64,000 nt of DNA from Paraburkholderia heleia NBRC 101817 (GCF_000739775.1 NZ_BBJH01000029.1:82512-146511); one strand, 5' to 3'; positions 1 through 9,252 are shown, counted from the first letter of the stretch. The notes: generated by a model not told the origin, from the letters alone. Numbers and translations are program-made.

Positions 1-395
1 CGATAGAGTTCGGCTGCGAACGGGTAGACGGCGAACACCACCACGAAGAGCGAAACGCCGCCGTACGTGAGCAGCGCACACACGGCCACGATCACGGCGT
101 TGGCGCGCGAGCGGCCGATATAGCGGATGGCGGCGTGCACGATCGCCTCGGAAAATCCCGATAGTTCGATGACCTTGCCAAATACCGCGCCGAGCAGGAA
201 CACGGGAAAGTAGAGCTTCACGAAGCCCACCATCTTTTCCATGAAGATGCCCGAAAAGACGGGGGCGACAGCGGCGGGTTCGGTGAGCAGGACCGCGCCG
301 AGCGCAGCGATGGGCGCGAAGAGAATCACGCTGTAACCGCGGTACGCGGCAAGCATGAGGAACGCGAGGGCGGCGAGAACGATAACAAACGACAT
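1..395 (-). CDS. GntP-family permease, N-terminal part (runs off the window)
   Basis: This is the first 131 codons of an inner-membrane permease whose remainder lies left of the window. The protein begins MSFVIVLAALAFLMLAAYRG and has at least three hydrophobic segments. The stretch GIFMEKMVGFVKLYFPVFLLG followed by GKVIELSGFSEAI is typical of the GntP/citrate-type transporter superfamily, which carries gluconate, citrate or hydroxy acids. The start is the ATG at 393-395, preceded on the minus strand by a GCAGGAG ribosome-binding site. The substrate cannot be told from this part. It is divergent from the exported protein gene at 589. Confidence 0.75.
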   Translation of the reverse strand, partial: MSFVIVLAALAFLMLAAYRGYSVILFAPIAALGAVLLTEPAAVAPVFSGIFMEKMVGFVKLYFPVFLLGAVFGKVIELSGFSEAIVHAAIRYIGRSRANAVIVAVCALLTYGGVSLFVVVFAVYPFAAELY

Positions 396-588
396 GGAGT
401 CTCCTGCGGATCGAGCGTGTTGCGCGATTCAGCTTGTTGCGTGTGAGATGGCTTGAGATGCGTCTTTTCACGCGGCGCGGCCGTGGTGCGTCGCAGCGAT
501 TGTAACGAAAGGATTTATCTCGTTATTGCGAGCGTGGCCGCGCGGTCCTATCGTTGCGCAGAAGAGCGAGGCGGCGAGGTGACAGTCG

Positions 589-1200
589 ATGAGTGCAATC
601 GATCAGTGCGGGCAAAGCGCCTGGCGCGCGCGGGCGGTGCGGACAGCACGGCTTGCGGCGGTGCTTGTTTGCGTAGGCGTTTTCGCGGGCTTTTGGGCGG
701 GCGCCGCGCCCGCGCAATTGCAAACCGGCGCCTCTGCGCCCGCCTCGAAGGCCGGGAACGCTGCGGATGTCGAGCGCAAGAACTGGTACAACGACCCGTT
801 CTTCGCGTTGTCGAGCGCGATTGGCGCCTGCCCGCAGCCGCTCGGCCCGCGGATGACGATAGCCGAAGCCGACGACGACGCCCATTATCGCGTGGAGCGA
901 GGCACGACCTGCTGGCTCGCGCACAAGTGCTCGAAGCCGAACTCGTATCTTTACGATGCGGACATTGCCGCGGCGATTCGCCAGCAACTGCAAGGCGATG
1001 CCCTGTTTGCGGGCACCAGCATCTGGATCACGGTGCAGCGCCGTTTCGTCTATGCGGAAGGGTGCGTGGGGCCACGCTTCGACCGTGCGGCGCTCGAGCG
1101 CAGACTCGCCGCGATTCCCGACGTCGAGCAGGTGTTCGTACGCGTGAGTTCGGACCCGCGAGGCGCGCTGCCATACAAGACGCTCTCGACCGCGCCCTGA
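589..1200 (+). CDS. Exported protein with a BON-like C-terminal region
   Basis: The 203-residue protein has a hydrophobic signal-type segment at about residues 20-42 (LAAVLVCVGVFAGF, then APAQL). A mature domain with three or four cysteines follows. The C-terminal half (DIAAAIRQQLQGD...VYAEGCV...RRLAAIPDVEQVFVRV) has the alpha/beta spacing of a BON domain, which in known families binds phospholipid or outer-membrane surfaces. The ATG at 589 has a GAGGTGA ribosome-binding site six bases upstream. No specific function is recognised. A periplasmic location is inferred from the signal segment. Confidence 0.6.
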   Translation: MSAIDQCGQSAWRARAVRTARLAAVLVCVGVFAGFWAGAAPAQLQTGASAPASKAGNAADVERKNWYNDPFFALSSAIGACPQPLGPRMTIAEADDDAHYRVERGTTCWLAHKCSKPNSYLYDADIAAAIRQQLQGDALFAGTSIWITVQRRFVYAEGCVGPRFDRAALERRLAAIPDVEQVFVRVSSDPRGALPYKTLSTAP

Positions 1201-1294
1201 GCGCGCGCAGCGCACGCTGCGATGCATCGCACATGGCTCGCGGCATGGCACAATCGCAACGTCGAAAAACTAGAAGCCCGTAGGGGTGCTCCAA

Positions 1295-1576
1295 ATGACT
1301 CGTCCTGGTTCGCCGTTGTTCCGTTTGCGCAGGTTGCCGTTCGCGGCGTGCGCGCTGACCTTGATCGCTGGCCTTGCCGCGTGCAGTAGCGGGCCGCCGC
1401 TGTTCCTGTCGGACGGCCGTCCGACGGTCCAGGTGCAATGCCCGGCCTCGGGCGATCGCGATTCCTGCGCCCAGCAGGCGCGCGCCCGTTGCGCCGGCGC
1501 CGGTTACGACACGGTCGCGACATCGACCGAAAGCGGCAACTACACGCTCGTATTCGCCTGCCGCAAGGCCCAATAA
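1295..1576 (+). CDS. Small lipoprotein
   Basis: The predicted protein of 93 residues starts with a short basic region and a hydrophobic stretch ending in LIAGLAAC, a clear lipobox, so it should be lipidated on that cysteine. The mature part is about 65 residues with four more cysteines (QCP, DSCAQ, ARCAG, FACRK), which could form two disulfides. I prefer the ATG at 1295 over the in-frame GTG at 1286 because AGGGG at 1282-1286 is then correctly spaced. It lies 94 bases after the previous exported protein and may be co-transcribed. Function unknown. Confidence 0.65.
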   Translation: MTRPGSPLFRLRRLPFAACALTLIAGLAACSSGPPLFLSDGRPTVQVQCPASGDRDSCAQQARARCAGAGYDTVATSTESGNYTLVFACRKAQ

Positions 1577-1592
1577 ACCTGTCGCGCGCCGC

Positions 1593-2846
1593 TCAACCTT
1601 CGGCGGCGGCGCCCGTGCCGCGCGCCGGCAGATTCAGTAAAAGGCGCAGCAGGTCGGGTTGGCGGCGCGTCGCCGTCTTCTGAAAGATCGACTGCAATTG
1701 TTTGCGCACGGTGTCGTGCTGTACGCCGACGTGCGCCGCGATTTCCTTTTGCGTGAGACCTTCCGCGAGCAGCAGCGCAATGCGGCATTCGGCCGGCGAG
1801 AGATCGAAGGCCGTGGCGAGCACCCGCTCGTCGACGAGCGGCGCGGAGCGCGGGTGATAGAAGGTCAGCGCCGCGAAGGCGTGCAATTCCGAAGCCGAGG
1901 CGTCGTCGGCCGCCACCACGTTGTAGAACGCGTAGAGCACCTCCTGCTGGCTCGCCGAAGCCTGTGCGCGGGCCTGCCCGTCGTGGGTCCGGCCGTGCGG
2001 GTCCGTTGCGGCGGCCGCGTCGGGTGCGCGGGGCGCGGGCGTGCCGTCGGCGGCGCCGACGATGCGCAACGCGCGAAAGCGCGCCGCCGCCGCCCGCGCG
2101 CCGCTCGTGCGGTTACGCAGGCGCACCTCGCTCACGGCGATGTCTTCCAGCAGGCGCGCGTGATGGGGCGCAGCGAGCGTGATCCGCCGTCCGCGCACCC
2201 GCACGAGTGAGGTCGCCTTGAGGAGCCGCTGTGCGGCCTCGTTGCTGTGGAGCACTTCGCCCAGCGCGCTCACGAGCATGGCTGGCGGACGTGGGCGGTT
2301 TGCAAGCGTGTCGGCGTTCAAGGTAAAGCGGCGCAGGTACAGGCGCACCGCGCGCACGAGGTGCGGCGTGAGCCGTTCGAGCAGTCCGCGGTGCTCGCCC
2401 GGGAGCGGCCCGGCCTCGGCGTTCGCGCGGCACGCGAGCATGACGGCGACCCCGCTCTGTTCGATCAGCTTGCACAGCGCCGCGCAGCGATGGCCTTCCT
2501 CGAGCGGGCAGAGTTCGAAGCCGGCTGCGCGGTCGGGTTCGGCGCCGCAATGCAACCACTTGCCCGGCGGGTAAGCGCGCAGCCATGCCAGGCGCGCATC
2601 GTCGCGGTACAGCGGCCGAATGCGCTCCAGCGGCTCCGCGCCGCCGAGCGCGAAACCGTCGCTCCAGGAAAACAGATCGCGCTGCCGGTCAAAGGCATAC
2701 AGATGAATCGACGCCACGCCAGTCGCTTCGCGTAATTGCGCGCAAAAATCCTTCCAGGCGCAAGGATTATCGAGCGTGTCGTAAACAAGATGCAGCAGGC
2801 GATCGTATTGTGATTCGTTTGTTTTCACGCCATTCTCGTTGTTCAT
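1593..2846 (-). CDS. LuxR-type transcriptional regulator
   Basis: The protein ends in a LuxR/NarL-type helix-turn-helix of about 55 residues (FDLSPAECRIALLLAEGLTQ, then KEIAAHVGVQHDTVRKQLQS). The roughly 300 residues before it resemble the undefined sensor region of large solo LuxR regulators, with no receiver aspartate. It therefore probably responds to a ligand rather than phosphorylation. The reading frame is open back to a GTG at 2894, and an ATG at 2846 (MNNENGV) is chosen here. Neither has a convincing ribosome-binding site, so the start is uncertain by 16 codons. It converges with the small lipoprotein gene, 16 bases apart. Target genes are unknown. Confidence 0.7.
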   Translation of the reverse strand: MNNENGVKTNESQYDRLLHLVYDTLDNPCAWKDFCAQLREATGVASIHLYAFDRQRDLFSWSDGFALGGAEPLERIRPLYRDDARLAWLRAYPPGKWLHCGAEPDRAAGFELCPLEEGHRCAALCKLIEQSGVAVMLACRANAEAGPLPGEHRGLLERLTPHLVRAVRLYLRRFTLNADTLANRPRPPAMLVSALGEVLHSNEAAQRLLKATSLVRVRGRRITLAAPHHARLLEDIAVSEVRLRNRTSGARAAAARFRALRIVGAADGTPAPRAPDAAAATDPHGRTHDGQARAQASASQQEVLYAFYNVVAADDASASELHAFAALTFYHPRSAPLVDERVLATAFDLSPAECRIALLLAEGLTQKEIAAHVGVQHDTVRKQLQSIFQKTATRRQPDLLRLLLNLPARGTGAAAEG

Positions 2847-3207
2847 ATTGTGAAAAACCGTCGGCGGCAAAATACGCTCCGCATAGCGTTCCACAATTGA
2901 GGAATATACAGACGCAATAGCCCCCGTTAATCTGCCTTCCGGTATGGATGTGGATGCAACGTCAGCGTGGACGAGCGGCCGTTGAAATTCCGTGCGGTAT
3001 CCAACGGATAGCCGGCCGCGCTGGCCTTATTCTGGTCTGACAGTACGAACAAAACCAGTCCGCTGCGGCGTGCATTTAGCACGGTCAGCCGGCGCGATTA
3101 CCAAACTGACCGATTATCCGCGGTACGCGGAAAATCGGCGATGCGACGAAAGTGAGTGCGCGCTATTTGTGCGCGCCCGATAAAACTTGTCATTACCGGG
3201 GACAGCG
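2847..3207. other. Intergenic region between divergent luxR-type and small-protein genes
   Basis: About 360 bases hold no supported gene. It is more AT-rich near the LuxR-type gene, as expected for promoters of the two divergent genes. The only clear structure is an imperfect hairpin at 3110-3138: six pairs, one A/A mismatch, six more pairs, and a three-base loop, about 70 bases before the start at 3208. No T-run follows, so it is not an obvious terminator. It may form in the leader of the small protein mRNA. Confidence 0.4.
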
Positions 3208-3435
3208 ATGAATCATCACCAACTCGAAAAGGACATTGAGCATCTCGAGCACATCATCGGGCGGCTCTCGGGGCGCGACCGTATTCCGCTTTCTTATTGG
3301 CGCGGCCGGCTCGAATCGGTTTCCAGCGAGAACCTCGTCCCTTCGCAGGTGCAGCGCGTGAAGCGGCTCAACGAAGCGCTGCGTGCGCTCGAAAGTCGGC
3401 TGTCGCACGAATCGCTGCAGCAGCGCGAACGGTAA
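3208..3435 (+). CDS. Small conserved-type hypothetical protein
   Basis: The 75-residue protein (MNHHQLEKDIEHLEHIIGRL...) is mostly charged and helical, with heptad-like leucines suggesting a short coiled coil. There is no signal peptide or membrane segment, so it should be cytoplasmic. The ATG at 3208 follows a GGGGA ribosome-binding site five bases upstream. The longer TTG start at 3187 would place that site inside the gene and is rejected. It lies about 100 bases before the H-NS gene. I do not recognise the family. Confidence 0.6.
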   Translation: MNHHQLEKDIEHLEHIIGRLSGRDRIPLSYWRGRLESVSSENLVPSQVQRVKRLNEALRALESRLSHESLQQRER

Positions 3436-3540
3436 CGCCAACGTTTGCGCCAGCATAGGAAAAAAGCGCGCCTTCATCATCGCGCGGGCTCCAAACCGGT
3501 CACAATGACACTCTCTTGACCGAACTGGAGATGACGTTTC

Positions 3541-3834
3541 ATGCCGAGCTACAAGCAACTGACCGCCCAGCTGGAGAAGCTTCACAAGGAAGTGGCTGCG
3601 GCGCGTGAAAAGGAAATTGACCAGGCGATCGCCGAGATCAGGGAAAAGATCGCGGAATACGACATCACTGCGGAAGAGCTGGGCTTCATGACCCGACGCG
3701 CGGGTCCCGCCCGCAAGAAGGCGCTGCCGCCCCGCTACATGAACCCGAAAACCGGCGAGACCTGGAGCGGCCGTGGCCGCACGCCGGGCTGGCTGGCGGG
3801 CAAGAATCGCGAACGCTTCCTCATCAAGGAATAA
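3541..3834 (+). CDS. H-NS family nucleoid-associated protein
   Basis: The 97-residue protein has an N-terminal coiled coil (about residues 5-50, rich in E, K and A) for oligomerisation. The C-terminal DNA-binding domain contains the hallmark loop TWSGRGRTPGWL at about residues 78-89, which inserts into the minor groove of AT-rich DNA in known H-NS proteins. Length and motif match the short betaproteobacterial H-NS paralogues, of which Burkholderia carries several. GGAG ten bases upstream of the ATG serves as ribosome-binding site. It probably silences AT-rich or acquired DNA. Its specific regulon cannot be inferred. Confidence 0.92.
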   Translation: MPSYKQLTAQLEKLHKEVAAAREKEIDQAIAEIREKIAEYDITAEELGFMTRRAGPARKKALPPRYMNPKTGETWSGRGRTPGWLAGKNRERFLIKE

Positions 3835-4397
3835 CGGGCCAATTCTCGCCAGGCCGTTGCGCCAGGCGCGCGCAGCACCCGACGTGACGGCCGCCCGCTT
3901 CCAGGCTCCCGGAAAAGCTCACCTCACGCCCTGCGCGGCGCGTATCGGCACGCCGCAACGAGCAGGACCAGGACGCTCACGGAGCGGATCGATGCCTGTA
4001 ACGAAAGGGAATTACCGCGAAAACGGGGGCGCCTCGCGAACGAGGCGGCCGCATGACAGTGTCGACGGCGCACTCGCATCGAGGTCCTGTAAAAGCTCAC
4101 CGTTGCCAAAGCGGCGCCAGCCTGCACGTCTAACCCGTTCGAACCCTATCAAACCTTTAGTCGGCGGGACGAATGCCGTGTATCATTCGGTCCCGGCGCC
4201 TTTTCGCTTTTTGCGCGGGCATCCGCGGGACATTCCCGATCGTTCGTGCTATTTGCCGTGCGCCGCGGTCCGCGCACTGCCGCCGCACGCGCCGTAAGCG
4301 TTGCTCGAAAACGCGCCCGCAAGCGCCGCCGAGCTCGCCGCAACCCCCGCCGCGCGGCCCGGTTGCCCGAATTCATCCGTGATACCCGCCCTTATCC
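3835..4397. other. Gene-free spacer between H-NS gene and prfC
   Basis: About 560 bases without a gene I can support. Open frames crossing it are short and lack family signals. The stretch at 4130-4195 is locally less GC-rich and contains TATCAT near 4189, which could be part of the prfC promoter, but no convincing -35 element is visible. I saw no tRNA, riboswitch or strong hairpin. Confidence 0.4.
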
Positions 4398-5999
4398 ATG
4401 TCAGTAGCCGAACTCAGACGCCGCCGCACGTTCGCGGTCATTTCTCACCCGGACGCGGGCAAGACCACGCTCACCGAAAAACTGCTGCTGTTTTCGGGCG
4501 CGATCCAGATCGCCGGTACCGTGAAGGGCAAGAAGAGCGGCCGCTTCGCGACCTCGGACTGGATGGAGATCGAAAAGCAGCGCGGCATTTCCGTCGCCAG
4601 CTCGGTCATGCAGTTCGAGTACGGCGACGCCGTCATCAACCTGCTCGACACGCCGGGCCACGAGGACTTCTCGGAAGACACCTACCGTGTGCTCACGGCA
4701 GTCGACGCGGCCGTGATGGTGATCGACGGCGCGAACGGCGTCGAAGCGCAAACGCTCAAGCTGCTCGAAGTCTGCCGCAGCCGCAAGACGCCCATTCTCA
4801 CGTTCATCAACAAGCTCGACCGCGAAGTGCGCGAGCCGCTCGACCTGCTCGACGAAATCGAGCAGCACCTCGGCGTGGCCGCCGTGCCGTTCACCTGGCC
4901 CATCGGCATGGGCAAGGAGTTCCAGGGCGTGTACGACATCCAGCGCGACCAGGTGCGCGTGTTCCGCGCGGGCCAGGAGTCGCTGGGCGGCGCGGTGGAA
5001 ACGCTGCAGAACCTCAGCGAGGCCGATGGCGAAGCGCGATTCGGCTATCACTGGAAGCGCACCAAGGAAGAGGTCGAGCTGATCACGGGCGCGACGCCTA
5101 CCTTCGATCGCGACGCCTTCCTCGCGGGCGAGCAGTCGCCGGTGCTGTTCGGCTCGGCGATCAACAACTTCGGCGTGAAGGAAATTCTCGACGCGCTGGT
5201 CGATCTCGCGCCGCCGCCGTCGCCGCGTATGGCGGTGCAGCGTCCGGTCTCGCCCGAAGAAGCCAGGTTCACGGGCGTCGTATTCAAGGTGCAGGCCAAC
5301 ATGGACCTCGCGCACCGCGACCGCGTGGCGTTCATCCGCGTATGCTCGGGCCATTTCGAGCGCGGCATGCAGTTGAAGGTCACGCGCAACAACAAGACCT
5401 TCCGCGCGAACAACGTGGTGAGCTTCCTGTCGCAGCGCCGCGAGACCGTGGCGGAGGCGTACCCTGGCGACATCATCGGTATTCCTAACCACGGAACGCT
5501 GAGCCTCGGCGACACGCTCACCGAAGGCGAAGACCTGCAATTCACGGGTCTGCCGTTCTTTGCGCCGGAAATCTTCCAGACCGTCGAAGTGGTCGATCCG
5601 ATGCGCGCGAAGCAGCTGGGCGAAGCGCTCAAGCAGCTCGGCGAAGAGGGCGCGATCCAGGTGTTCCGCCCGATTCACGGCGGCGCCACGATTCTCGGCG
5701 CGGTCGGCCAGCTGCAGTTCGAAGTGGTGTCGCACCGCCTCGCCGCCGAGTACAAGGTTGCCGTGCGCCTGATGCCCGCGCGCTATCGCCTGTCGCGCTG
5801 GGTGACCTGCGACGATCCCGCCGAACTGCGCCGCTTCACCGATTCGTACGAGGCCCGCATGGCCTACGACGCGTCGAACGCGCCGACCTATCTCGCCTCG
5901 CACGTCTCCGAAATCGAGGTCGCGCAAAAGGCCTGGCCGAAGATCGTGTTCAACGAACTGCGCGAACATTCGGGCGCGCCGTTCCGCAAGTCGATGTAA
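4398..5999 (+). CDS. prfC: Peptide chain release factor 3
   Basis: The 533-residue protein is RF3, the GTPase that removes RF1/RF2 from the ribosome after peptide release. The G-domain motifs are present: P-loop HPDAGKTT near residue 20, DTPGHEDFSEDTYR (switch II/G3), and NKLDRE (G4). The RF3-type domain II and the C-terminal block (GEEGAIQVF..., LQFEVV) follow. Full length matches the family. The start ATG gives MSVAELRRRRTFAVISHPDAG. It appears monocistronic, with a large spacer before it and a strong hairpin after it at 6040-6077. Confidence 0.97.
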   Translation: MSVAELRRRRTFAVISHPDAGKTTLTEKLLLFSGAIQIAGTVKGKKSGRFATSDWMEIEKQRGISVASSVMQFEYGDAVINLLDTPGHEDFSEDTYRVLTAVDAAVMVIDGANGVEAQTLKLLEVCRSRKTPILTFINKLDREVREPLDLLDEIEQHLGVAAVPFTWPIGMGKEFQGVYDIQRDQVRVFRAGQESLGGAVETLQNLSEADGEARFGYHWKRTKEEVELITGATPTFDRDAFLAGEQSPVLFGSAINNFGVKEILDALVDLAPPPSPRMAVQRPVSPEEARFTGVVFKVQANMDLAHRDRVAFIRVCSGHFERGMQLKVTRNNKTFRANNVVSFLSQRRETVAEAYPGDIIGIPNHGTLSLGDTLTEGEDLQFTGLPFFAPEIFQTVEVVDPMRAKQLGEALKQLGEEGAIQVFRPIHGGATILGAVGQLQFEVVSHRLAAEYKVAVRLMPARYRLSRWVTCDDPAELRRFTDSYEARMAYDASNAPTYLASHVSEIEVAQKAWPKIVFNELREHSGAPFRKSM

Positions 6000-6039
6000 T
6001 ACCCGGCGTTCACGAACCAGGCCGTTCCTTCTCGCGCAT

Positions 6040-6077
6040 CGTGGCGCCGCACGCCCAGGGCGGCGTGCGGCGCCACG
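6040..6077 (+). terminator. Strong hairpin downstream of prfC
   Basis: A perfect 16-bp stem (arm CGTGGCGCCGCACGCC) with a six-base loop starts 40 bases after the prfC stop. No T-run follows, so it may act as a transcript-end stabiliser or factor-assisted terminator. It overlaps the apparent N-terminal extension of the next open frame, which supports the later start chosen for that gene. Confidence 0.55.
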
Positions 6078-6220
6078 CCGCCGCGTCTGCGCTTATCCGC
6101 GCCGGGCGAAAAACGCGCAGCGCCTGCGCGCTTGCCCTATCCTCTTCTCGTAACGGTAAAAGACGACAAACCGGCGTTCGCATGTACGGCAAGCGCCTGC
6201 CCGACCGACGAGGAGTGCCT

Positions 6221-8584
6221 GTGACCGTACGCAATCTCGATGCAGTGTTCCAGCCGAAATCCGTGGCCGTGATCGGCGCTTCGCAGCGCCCCGGCAGCAT
6301 CGGCAGCATGGTGTGGCGGCGGCTGATCGAAGGCGGCTTCACGAGCCCGCTGTGGGCCGTCAATCCACGTCATGCGGGCGACTTCGAAGCCTTCGACGGC
6401 CGGCCCGTGCTCGCCGACGCGGGCGATCTGCCCGAAGCGCCCGGCGTCGCGATCATCTGCACGCGGCCCGCCACGTGGCCCGCGCTCGTGCATCGCCTCG
6501 GCGGCATGGGCACGCGCGCGGCGATCGTCGTCGGCGAGGTGCGCGACGAGGCCGATCAGGCCGACCTGCGCCATGCGCTCGCGGCGGCGCGCCCGCATCT
6601 GCTGCGCATCGTCGGCCCCGGCAGTCTCGGCGCGCTCACGCCCGCGCTCAACGCGCAGCTCGGCGCGGCGGCGTCGATTGCGCGCAAGGGCGGCGTGGCC
6701 TGGGTGTCGCAGTCCAACGCGCTCACCAACGCGGTGCTGCGCTGGGCCGCGCCGCGCGGCCTCGGCTTCTCGCACGTGATCGCGCTCGGCGACGAAGCCG
6801 ACGTCGACGTGGGCGACGTGCTCGACTATCTCGCGAGCGACCCGGGCACGCGGGCCATCCTGCTCGAAGTGGACACGATCCGCGCGGCGCGCAAGTTCAT
6901 GTCGGCGGCGCGTGCGGCGGCCCGCAACAAGCCCGTGCTCGCGTTGCGCAGCGGCCGCGACGACAAGGGCGACGCGCTCTACACGGCGGCGTTCCGGCGC
7001 GCGGGCCTCGTGCGCGTCGACACGCTCGACGATTTGCTCGACGAAATCGAAACGCTCGGCGTGGGCCGCGTGGCTGCGAGCGACAGCGCCACGCTCATCA
7101 CGAGCGACCGCGGCGTGGCAACGCTTGCGCGCGACGCCTTCATGAAAGCCGGCGACACGCTCGCCCGCTGGAACGACGAAGCGATTGCGGCCGTCCAGGC
7201 CGCGCTGCCGCACGCGCAGGCCGGCAATCCGCTCGTGCTCGGCGAGACCGCGAAGTCCGAGCACTTCGGCCTCGCGCTGCAAACGCTGGCCACGCACCGC
7301 TCGAGCGGCACGGCGTTCGTCGTGCATGCGCCCACCCACAGTGCGCCGGTCGATGCGGTGGCGCGCACGCTGATCGAGCAACAGCGTTTCGCGTATCGCG
7401 GCATGCTCGCGTGCTTCTTCGGCGGCGTGGACGAAACGACGCGCGACGAACTGCACGCGCATGGCATTCCGGTGCACACCACGCCGCGGCGCCTGGCGCG
7501 CGCGTTTGCACGTCTCGTCGATTATCGGCTGGGCCGCGAGCTTTTGATGCAGACGCCGGAGACGATGCCCGCCCAGGGCCCGGCCGCGATCGAGGCCGCG
7601 CAGAGCGAAGCGCGCGCGGCGCTGGCGGCCGGACGCACGGAACTGAAAGGGGAGGAGGCGGGCAGACTGCTGGCCTTGTTCGGGCTCGCCACGCAGGCGC
7701 AGGACGAACCGGGCGTCAAGCCGGTGGTGGACGTGTCGGTCGAGTTTCGCGACGACGACAACTTCGGCCCGGTGTTCCGCTTCGCCGCGCCTTCGCCCGA
7801 CGACTTCTCGCCGCCGCTGCGCGTGTACAGCCTGCCGCCGCTGAACCCCGTGCTCTCGCGCGACATCGTCGCGCACTCGCCCTATGCGCGCTACACGGCG
7901 CCCGAGCCGACGCTGGCCGCGCTCACCGAGCTATCGCAGTTCGTGTGCGAGGTGCGGGAAATCGTGGGCTTGCGGCTGACGCTGCGCGTGCTGCCCGAGG
8001 CGGTCGTGGTCGTCGCGCCCTGCCTTCAGCTCGCGGAAAAGCGCAGCCGCTTCGCGATCATGCCGTATCCGCGGCGGCTGGAAGAGACCATCGACTGGCA
8101 CGGCCAGCGCCTCACGATCCGCCCGATCCGTCCCGAAGACGAGGCCATGCACCGCACGTTCGTCGAGTCGATGACGCCCGACGACCTGCGCCTGCGCTTC
8201 TTCTCGGCGGTGCGCAGCTTCGATCACACGCAGCTCGCGCGCATGACGCAGATCGATTACGACCGCGAGATGGCGCTGATCGCGGTCGTGCAGGGCGAGG
8301 ACGGCCAGCCGCGCACGCTGGGGGTGGTGCGCGCCGTGGCCGACCCGGATAACGAGACCGCCGAGTTCGCGGTCGCGATTCTGTCGAATCTCAAACGCGG
8401 CGGCCTGGGCCGCTTGCTGATGTCGCGCATCATCGAGTACGCGCGCTCGCGCGGCACGCACTGGCTGCTCGGCGAGGCGCTGCGCGAGAACGCGCCGATG
8501 ATCGGCCTCGCGCGCGCCTGCGGCTTCACCGTCACGCCCACCGAAGACCCGGGCGTGGTCGGTCTTCGCATGCCGCTCGACTGA
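6221..8584 (+). CDS. Pat-like protein: acyl-CoA synthetase (NDP-forming)-like region fused to GNAT acetyltransferase
   Basis: The 787-residue protein has a CoA-binding Rossmann domain (about 1-125, KSVAVIGAS near 14) and a succinyl-CoA-ligase-like flavodoxin domain (about 150-290). A long middle region and a C-terminal GNAT domain (about 630-787, RGGLGRLLMS acetyl-CoA loop) follow. This order is that of the Pat/YfiQ protein lysine acetyltransferases, which for example switch off acetyl-CoA synthetase. The middle section, where family members carry an ATP-grasp domain, is short and lacks recognisable ATP-grasp glycine loops. The GTG at 6221 has AGGAG five bases upstream. The in-frame start 60 codons earlier would translate the prfC hairpin and is rejected. 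Confidence 0.8.
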   Translation: MTVRNLDAVFQPKSVAVIGASQRPGSIGSMVWRRLIEGGFTSPLWAVNPRHAGDFEAFDGRPVLADAGDLPEAPGVAIICTRPATWPALVHRLGGMGTRAAIVVGEVRDEADQADLRHALAAARPHLLRIVGPGSLGALTPALNAQLGAAASIARKGGVAWVSQSNALTNAVLRWAAPRGLGFSHVIALGDEADVDVGDVLDYLASDPGTRAILLEVDTIRAARKFMSAARAAARNKPVLALRSGRDDKGDALYTAAFRRAGLVRVDTLDDLLDEIETLGVGRVAASDSATLITSDRGVATLARDAFMKAGDTLARWNDEAIAAVQAALPHAQAGNPLVLGETAKSEHFGLALQTLATHRSSGTAFVVHAPTHSAPVDAVARTLIEQQRFAYRGMLACFFGGVDETTRDELHAHGIPVHTTPRRLARAFARLVDYRLGRELLMQTPETMPAQGPAAIEAAQSEARAALAAGRTELKGEEAGRLLALFGLATQAQDEPGVKPVVDVSVEFRDDDNFGPVFRFAAPSPDDFSPPLRVYSLPPLNPVLSRDIVAHSPYARYTAPEPTLAALTELSQFVCEVREIVGLRLTLRVLPEAVVVVAPCLQLAEKRSRFAIMPYPRRLEETIDWHGQRLTIRPIRPEDEAMHRTFVESMTPDDLRLRFFSAVRSFDHTQLARMTQIDYDREMALIAVVQGEDGQPRTLGVVRAVADPDNETAEFAVAILSNLKRGGLGRLLMSRIIEYARSRGTHWLLGEALRENAPMIGLARACGFTVTPTEDPGVVGLRMPLD

Positions 8585-8602
8585 GCCTGCGCGCCTGGCT
8601 GC

Positions 8603-9148
8603 TCAGGCGGCCAGCTTCGCGAGCGCGTCGTCGATCTGGCCGCGCGTGAGAGCGAGTTCTTCGAGCCATGCCTCGCCGTACTGCGCGCCGGTTTCCTTTT
8701 CCAGCCGGGCGATGGTCGCGGCGCAGCGCGCGGCGTCCTTGGGCGTGGCGATGAACGCCTTCACCGACTGGCCGCCCTGGAACGCCTCGAATAGCGGCGT
8801 GCGGATTTCCTCGGGCAGCGCGCGCGTAGTCCACTGGTGCGTCTTGCCGTTGAAGGTGAGCGAAGGCGGCAGCACGCGCTCCTTGCGCGTGGCCGGAATC
8901 AGGCCGAAATTGCGCGCGGCTTCGGCAATCTGCTCGGCCGTGAAAAGCTCCTCGGGAGCGATCTCGAATTGCGCGATGGCGGTTTCGACGGTCTTCATCG
9001 CGTCGGCGCGGTCGTCGCGCTTTTTCTGCGCGCGCGCGACGATGTCGCGCAGCTCGTCGGCTTCGTTGGCCGTGATCGTGAAGCTCGCCTGTTTCTGCTG
9101 AAGCTCGGAAAAGCGCTGGAATTCTTGATCGGTCAGGAGTTTCGCCAT
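8603..9148 (-). CDS. Hypothetical protein, possibly a divergent H-NS-like protein
   Basis: The predicted 181-residue cytoplasmic protein starts MAKLLTDQEFQRFSEL. A helical, coiled-coil-like N-terminal half runs to about residue 75. Two parts recall H-NS. AIAQFEIAPEELF resembles KIAEYDITAEELG of the H-NS at 3541, and PPSLTFNGKTHQWTTRALP loosely resembles the PP...TWSGRGRTP DNA-binding loop. The key GRGRTP residues are not conserved, so the relationship is only suggested. The frame continues to a GTG at 9202, and the ATG at 9148 is preferred as more typical. It is convergent with the Pat-like gene. Confidence 0.6.
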   Translation of the reverse strand: MAKLLTDQEFQRFSELQQKQASFTITANEADELRDIVARAQKKRDDRADAMKTVETAIAQFEIAPEELFTAEQIAEAARNFGLIPATRKERVLPPSLTFNGKTHQWTTRALPEEIRTPLFEAFQGGQSVKAFIATPKDAARCAATIARLEKETGAQYGEAWLEELALTRGQIDDALAKLAA

Positions 9149-9252
9149 GGGTTCGAATGCGCGTGAGCCGCTCGCCCGCCGTTTTGCGGCAGCGCGCGGC
9201 ACACAGGTTTTTTTGAGAGGGCCGCCATTCTAACCGGTTTGCGCGGCCGGGC

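Noticed and set aside
6041..6220. N-terminal extension of the Pat-like protein
   Set aside because: It would translate the prfC hairpin, and a well-placed AGGAG site supports the GTG at 6221.
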